NCBI GenBank assembly: GCA_938027385.1
Contig: CALJBF010000018.1
Location: 1-10,138 of the forward strand
DNA length: 10,138 bases
From: an uncultured Porphyromonadaceae bacterium
Lineage (GTDB): Bacteria > Bacteroidota > Bacteroidia > Bacteroidales > Muribaculaceae
Direction of reading: 5' to 3'
Shown: piece by piece, positions 7,585 to 10,138 of the stretch
Position numbering within the stretch: the stretch's first letter is position 1
Layout: each line of letters begins with the position of its first letter
Notes under the pieces: generated by a model
Seen by the model: only the letters and a program-made list of their open reading frames with translations
What the model was told of the DNA's origin: nothing
Databases searched by the model: none
Translations under genes and position numbers: made by a program

Positions 7585-7618
7585 GTCAGGGCTTGTCACT
7601 ACCGACGAGTCCCCTGAC
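7585..7618 (+). other. Long bulged hairpin downstream of menE
   Basis: GTCAGGG (7585-7591) pairs with CCCTGAC (7612-7618), and an inner stem CTTGTC/GACGAG (7592-7597 with 7604-7609, one wobble) continues after a 2-nt bulge, with a 6-nt loop. It is followed by CTTTGTT, not a clean T-tract. It could be a 3' UTR structure or a poor terminator of the men transcript. Confidence 0.4.
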
Positions 7619-7749
7619 CTTTGTTACAGAATCACGATTATGTAAAATTATATAAGTAACACCTGGAGCTTAAAATTCCTGGGTAGCTATGATTATGCCT
7701 CCCATCTAAAAAGAATTGGTATTTCCAGCAATTGTATCGTTACATTTAT

Positions 7750-7821
7750 AGGGACATCGCTTTGCGATGTTGGAATAGCAATTGGGGTCATGTGTCTGCA
7801 ACATCGCAAAGCGATGTTCCT
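7750..7821. repeat. Paired palindromic repeats (REP/BIME- or MITE-like)
   Basis: Two 23-nt arms (7750-7772 and 7799-7821) are inverted copies of each other matching at 22 of 23 positions, with a 26-nt spacer. The odd position is a G-T pair. Each arm is itself a hairpin: ACATCGC-TTT-GCGATGT (7754-7770) and ACATCGC-AAA-GCGATGT (7801-7817). So the unit can fold as two small hairpins or one large one on either strand. Paired inverted palindromes in an intergenic space resemble REP doublets (BIMEs) or a small non-coding transposable element. No target-site duplication is obvious. Copy number in the genome is unknown from this window. Confidence 0.6.
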
Positions 7822-7854
7822 AAATAATGCGGCCGGAATAACAATGACTTCAAT

Positions 7855-7895
7855 AAAAAACCGAAAACACGATTGCAGCACGTTTTCGGTTTTTT
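7855..7895. terminator. Bidirectional intrinsic terminator between menE and ridA
   Basis: AAAAAACCGAAAAC (7855-7868) pairs perfectly with GTTTTCGGTTTTTT (7882-7895) around a 13-nt loop, and the T-run extends to 7897. The A-run on one side and T-run on the other make it work in both directions. On the minus strand it ends the yihY-ridA transcript about 20 nt past the ridA stop; on the plus strand it stops read-through from the men operon. Confidence 0.85.
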
Positions 7896-7914
7896 TTGTT
7901 GATTTAATCAGTTT

Positions 7915-8289
7915 TTATTTGGCGGCGATGACCTCGATTTCGACGAGGGCGTTTTTGGGGAGCTGTTTAACGGCGACGGCCGAACGTGCCGGATACGGAG
8001 CCTCGAAAGCCTCGGCATAGACGGCGTTCATGGCGGCGAAGTCGTTCATGTCAGCAAGGAATACCGTGGTCTTTACAACGTTGGCCATTGTAAGACCAGC
8101 GGCCTCGAGTATAGCTTTGACGTTGGCAAGCGACTGGCGTGTCTGCTCGGTGATGCCTTCGGCCATTTCGCCGGTTGCGGGATTCAGGGGAATCTGGCCT
8201 GAGGCGTAGATGAACGGGCCGCAGTCTATAGCCTGGCTGTAGGGGCCGATTGCGCCGGGTGCTTTCTCGGTAGCGATCTGAGTTTTCAT
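7915..8289 (-). CDS. ridA: RidA, 2-iminobutanoate/2-iminopropanoate deaminase
   Basis: This 124-residue protein of the YjgF/YER057c/UK114 family normally forms a homotrimer and hydrolyses reactive enamine/imine intermediates, such as 2-aminoacrylate from PLP enzymes, to keto acids and ammonia. Length and motifs are typical: GPYSQA with Y17, YASGQIPLNPATGE (28-41), and the C-terminal signature PARSAVAVKQLPKNALVEIEVIA. The active-site Arg corresponds to R102 and the Glu to E117, so deaminase activity is expected. The ATG overlaps the yihY stop in an ATGA junction, implying translational coupling and no promoter of its own. A strong terminator follows directly. Confidence 0.95.
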   Translation of the reverse strand: MKTQIATEKAPGAIGPYSQAIDCGPFIYASGQIPLNPATGEMAEGITEQTRQSLANVKAILEAAGLTMANVVKTTVFLADMNDFAAMNAVYAEAFEAPYPARSAVAVKQLPKNALVEIEVIAAK

Positions 8290-9695
8290 AATTTTTTATG
8301 TTTAAGGTTGAAGTTATTGATTGTCAGAGATGTGAGCGGCGTTTTGCCGGCATCCTGATAGTAGTCGGTTTCGACTTGATCAATTATCTTGTTCAGAGTT
8401 GCGAAATTTTTGTCGAAGTCGGGGATAAAGTCTTTTGTACCGGTCTCCCCTACTCTCTGCAGGACGTCGCCCAGAGTGAGGCAGCCGGGATCAACAGCCG
8501 GAGCAACGGCAAGTGCGGCCTCTTCACCGCCAGTAACGACACGCTGCACAAGCTTGCATTGTATGAGATGGTTTACAGCTGCTGTCACAAGTGATATCGG
8601 CAGTCCGTAAATCATGGCTATCTCATGATCCGTCAAGGCTTTTTCACCTTTTTCAAAACGCTGGGTAATGACTGTCATCACGGCAAGGGTGATGCGGCGG
8701 CGATAAACGGCAGAAATTTTCTCAATCTGGTCGGTGAAACTGAATTCAAAGATGTTCTGCGACGAATAGCAGAGCACAGCACCTGAGAGCGTTATCACCC
8801 ACACGAGCTGCAGCCACAGTAGCAACAGGGGCAACAGCGAGAATGAACCGTAGATGGCATTGTATTTCGTGACGTAAAGCTGTCCGCTAAGGAAAAGCCA
8901 CTGAAGTATCACGAATGCGGTACCGGCAAGTACCCCCGCAAGAATAGCGTTCTTGAACTTCACCTTGGTGTTGGGTATGAGCATGTAGGTGCCGGCGAAG
9001 AAAAGCCATGTCAATGCAAGCGAAACCAGATCAAGCAACCAGCTCAATCCTTCGGTGAGGAACTTTATGTGGATGAAATTCTGCAATGCCGTAGACATGA
9101 ACACGTTTATACCGCTGGCGCATATCATCAGTACCGGCAGGATGAGGAATATGGCGGTATAGTCGGTGATCTTCCGCCACAGCGATCGTCCACGCGCCAC
9201 ACCCCATATCTTGTTGAACGAATCCTCGACGGTCGAGATTAGCGATATGAGTGTCCAGAGCAGGAACAGAATGCCGATGCCGACAAATATACCTTCTGAC
9301 GACTGTTTCAGATAAGAGTCGACAAATGTGAATGCCGTCTCAAGAGCCTTTCGCTGAGCCGGGAGGAAATTGAACAGCTGTGTCTGCAACAGGTTCTGGA
9401 ATCCGAACCCCCTGCCTATAGCGAAAATCAGCGCAAGCGCCGGCACGATGGCCAGCACTGTCTGGTATGTCAGCGCCGAGGCACGCATCTGCAGGTCGCT
9501 GTTGAAGAATGACCTGAGCGACAGGCTGATTGTCTTGAGCACATTGACCCACCATGACCGGCGCGTGTCGCTCCATACGCCTGAGACGGTGTATTCGTAG
9601 AACTTGACCGTATTGTCAGACAGCCGCTGCCAGAACCCTTTGCGGGGCGTGGCATCGGCTGTCTGGTTATCTTTCGGTTGAGTGGCTTTTGACAT
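8286..9695 (-). CDS. YihY/BrkB-family inner membrane protein
   Basis: The 469-residue protein has an N-terminal cytoplasmic stretch (about 1-65) and six predicted membrane segments (about 75-95, 135-157, 178-200, 216-240, 248-270, 285-310). The family signature YNAIYGSFSLLPLLLLWLQ spans 278-296, and ALTYQTVLAIVPALALI (74-90) is also typical. A soluble C-terminal region follows: residues 351-400 (LTDHEIAMIYGLPISLVTAAVNHLIQCKLVQ...) look like a winged-helix fold, and the tail (420-469) is polar. E. coli members are near 290 residues, so this is the longer, tailed form. Function is not established; the old name RNase BN was a misassignment and BrkB links to serum resistance are specific to Bordetella. 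It leads a two-gene unit with ridA (4-nt overlap). The start at 9695 fits a promoter box about 44 nt upstream. Confidence 0.92.
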   Translation of the reverse strand: MSKATQPKDNQTADATPRKGFWQRLSDNTVKFYEYTVSGVWSDTRRSWWVNVLKTISLSLRSFFNSDLQMRASALTYQTVLAIVPALALIFAIGRGFGFQNLLQTQLFNFLPAQRKALETAFTFVDSYLKQSSEGIFVGIGILFLLWTLISLISTVEDSFNKIWGVARGRSLWRKITDYTAIFLILPVLMICASGINVFMSTALQNFIHIKFLTEGLSWLLDLVSLALTWLFFAGTYMLIPNTKVKFKNAILAGVLAGTAFVILQWLFLSGQLYVTKYNAIYGSFSLLPLLLLWLQLVWVITLSGAVLCYSSQNIFEFSFTDQIEKISAVYRRRITLAVMTVITQRFEKGEKALTDHEIAMIYGLPISLVTAAVNHLIQCKLVQRVVTGGEEAALAVAPAVDPGCLTLGDVLQRVGETGTKDFIPDFDKNFATLNKIIDQVETDYYQDAGKTPLTSLTINNFNLKHKKL

Positions 9696-9714
9696 ATCCT
9701 TTCGGGGGGATTTT

Positions 9715-9731
9715 GACAGCGCCGGGCTGTC
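9715..9731 (-). other. Hairpin at predicted 5' end of the yihY-ridA mRNA
   Basis: GACAGC (9715-9720) and GCTGTC (9726-9731) form a perfect 6-bp stem with a 5-nt GC-rich loop. It sits immediately downstream of the predicted transcription start (near 9732), so it would cap the 5' end of the transcript. A 5' stabilising role is inference; an operator is an alternative. Confidence 0.45.
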
Positions 9732-9738
9732 GTTATCG

Positions 9739-9746
9739 CAAAGTTA
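9739..9746 (-). promoter_or_regulatory. Bacteroidetes -7 box for yihY-ridA
   Basis: On the minus strand TAACTTTG matches TAnnTTTG exactly, identical to both boxes at the men locus. A convincing -33 TTTG at the usual spacing is not seen; a TTTTG lies only 6 nt upstream of the box. The predicted leader is about 37 nt. Confidence 0.6.
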
Positions 9747-9781
9747 CTCAATCAAAACAATTATACGGCAATCGGGGTTGA

Positions 9782-10138
9782 TTATTTTTCAATAATATAT
9801 GTGCGGTGGGGAGCGGCGAGGCCCTTGAGACGTCCGTTTTTCACTTTGAATTCGTAGCCGTAGACCTTGTCGGTGTATGTGCCGGCGGGGAGTGCGGTGG
9901 GAACATCCACAAAGTTGGCAATGCCCGAGATGTTTACCACTGCCGCGCCTTTCTTGCCGCGGTTCACTACGAGTACCTGCCCGTTCTCGCTTGTCCGGAT
10001 GTCCTCTTTCTGGCCGGCCATGTGTTTGCGGAAGTTATTGACGGCCACCACTTCGGGATGGAAGAATTCGTCGTTACCGCGGGCGCCCAGGATGGTGTCG
10101 CCCCAATAATCCTCGCGGGTCGAATTCATGGGACGCGA
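9782..10138 (-). CDS. Alpha-amylase (GH13), C-terminal part only
   Basis: The reading frame is open through the right edge of the window (the edge reads SRP before MNSTRED), so only the last 118 codons plus the TAA are present; the internal ATG at 10129 is not the start. The sequence matches the end of the catalytic barrel and the C-terminal beta-sandwich domain of AmyE-type alpha-amylases: SRPMNSTREDYWGD, then LGARGNDEFFHPEVVAVNNFR, then VLVVNRGKKGAAVVNIS, and LPAGTYTDKVYG near the end. These enzymes hydrolyse internal alpha-1,4 links in starch, usually as secreted or surface proteins. The catalytic residues and any signal peptide lie outside. No clear terminator separates it from the yihY promoter region. 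Confidence 0.9.
   Translation of the reverse strand, partial: SRPMNSTREDYWGDTILGARGNDEFFHPEVVAVNNFRKHMAGQKEDIRTSENGQVLVVNRGKKGAAVVNISGIANFVDVPTALPAGTYTDKVYGYEFKVKNGRLKGLAAPHRTYIIEK

Larger units (their letters stand above)
7517..7914. other. Gene-free gap between convergent menE and ridA
   Basis: No credible coding sequence lies here; short frames at 7693-7881 (minus) and 7790-8020 (plus) run through palindromic repeats or into ridA antisense. It holds two hairpins after menE, an AT-richer stretch at about 7620-7750 in which I recognise nothing, a palindromic inverted-repeat pair (7750-7821) and a strong terminator (7855-7895). No TAnnTTTG promoter or tRNA was seen. Confidence 0.75.

Noticed and set aside
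7750..7821. CRISPR array
   Set aside because: Only two repeat copies, inverted rather than direct, with one spacer and no cas genes.
7693..7881. 62-residue minus-strand frame in the menE-ridA gap
   Set aside because: It passes through both palindromic repeat arms and into the terminator, so it is a repeat-derived chance frame.
8286..9695. Naming the membrane protein RNase BN (rbn)
   Set aside because: That label arose from a misassignment; the protein has six membrane segments and no metallo-beta-lactamase nuclease motifs.

Overview
The window looks like a chromosomal segment of a gut-type Bacteroidales bacterium, probably near Muribaculaceae or Bacteroidaceae. Evidence is the Bacteroidetes promoter box TAnnTTTG (three TAACTTTG copies ahead of genes), little use of Shine-Dalgarno sequences, a short Bacteroidetes-style MenE, and protein sequences that read as Bacteroidales homologues. 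The family-level guess comes from recalled protein similarity, not from a search.

Layout. Positions 1-2775 (minus strand) hold a two-gene unit: an Omp85/BamA-like outer-membrane barrel without POTRA domains, then an EptA-like phosphoethanolamine transferase that runs off the left edge. Positions 2776-2864 are a compact divergent promoter region whose two -7 boxes form a perfect inverted repeat. Positions 2865-7516 (plus strand) are a menaquinone operon, menD-menB-menC-menE, with short gaps or overlaps. Together the four enzymes take isochorismate and 2-oxoglutarate to SEPHCHC (MenD), then o-succinylbenzoate (MenC) to OSB-CoA (MenE) to DHNA-CoA (MenB). The isochorismate synthase (MenF), the SHCHC synthase (MenH), the thioesterase, MenA and the methyltransferase are not in this window.

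Positions 7517-7914 are a gene-free gap with weak hairpins after menE, a palindromic inverted-repeat pair resembling a REP/BIME or MITE element, and a strong bidirectional terminator. Positions 7915-9695 (minus strand) hold yihY (BrkB-family membrane protein) and ridA, overlapping by 4 nt. Positions 9782-10138 (minus strand) are the C-terminal end of a secreted-type GH13 alpha-amylase that continues beyond the right edge.

Most of the window is ordinary core metabolism and envelope function. I found no convincing new multi-gene system. The items most worth a second look are the mirror-symmetric divergent promoter, the palindromic repeat pair after the men operon, the start-site problem of the Omp85-like gene, the menB-menC junction with a tiny ORF and a GTG start, and the barrel/phosphoethanolamine transferase pairing.
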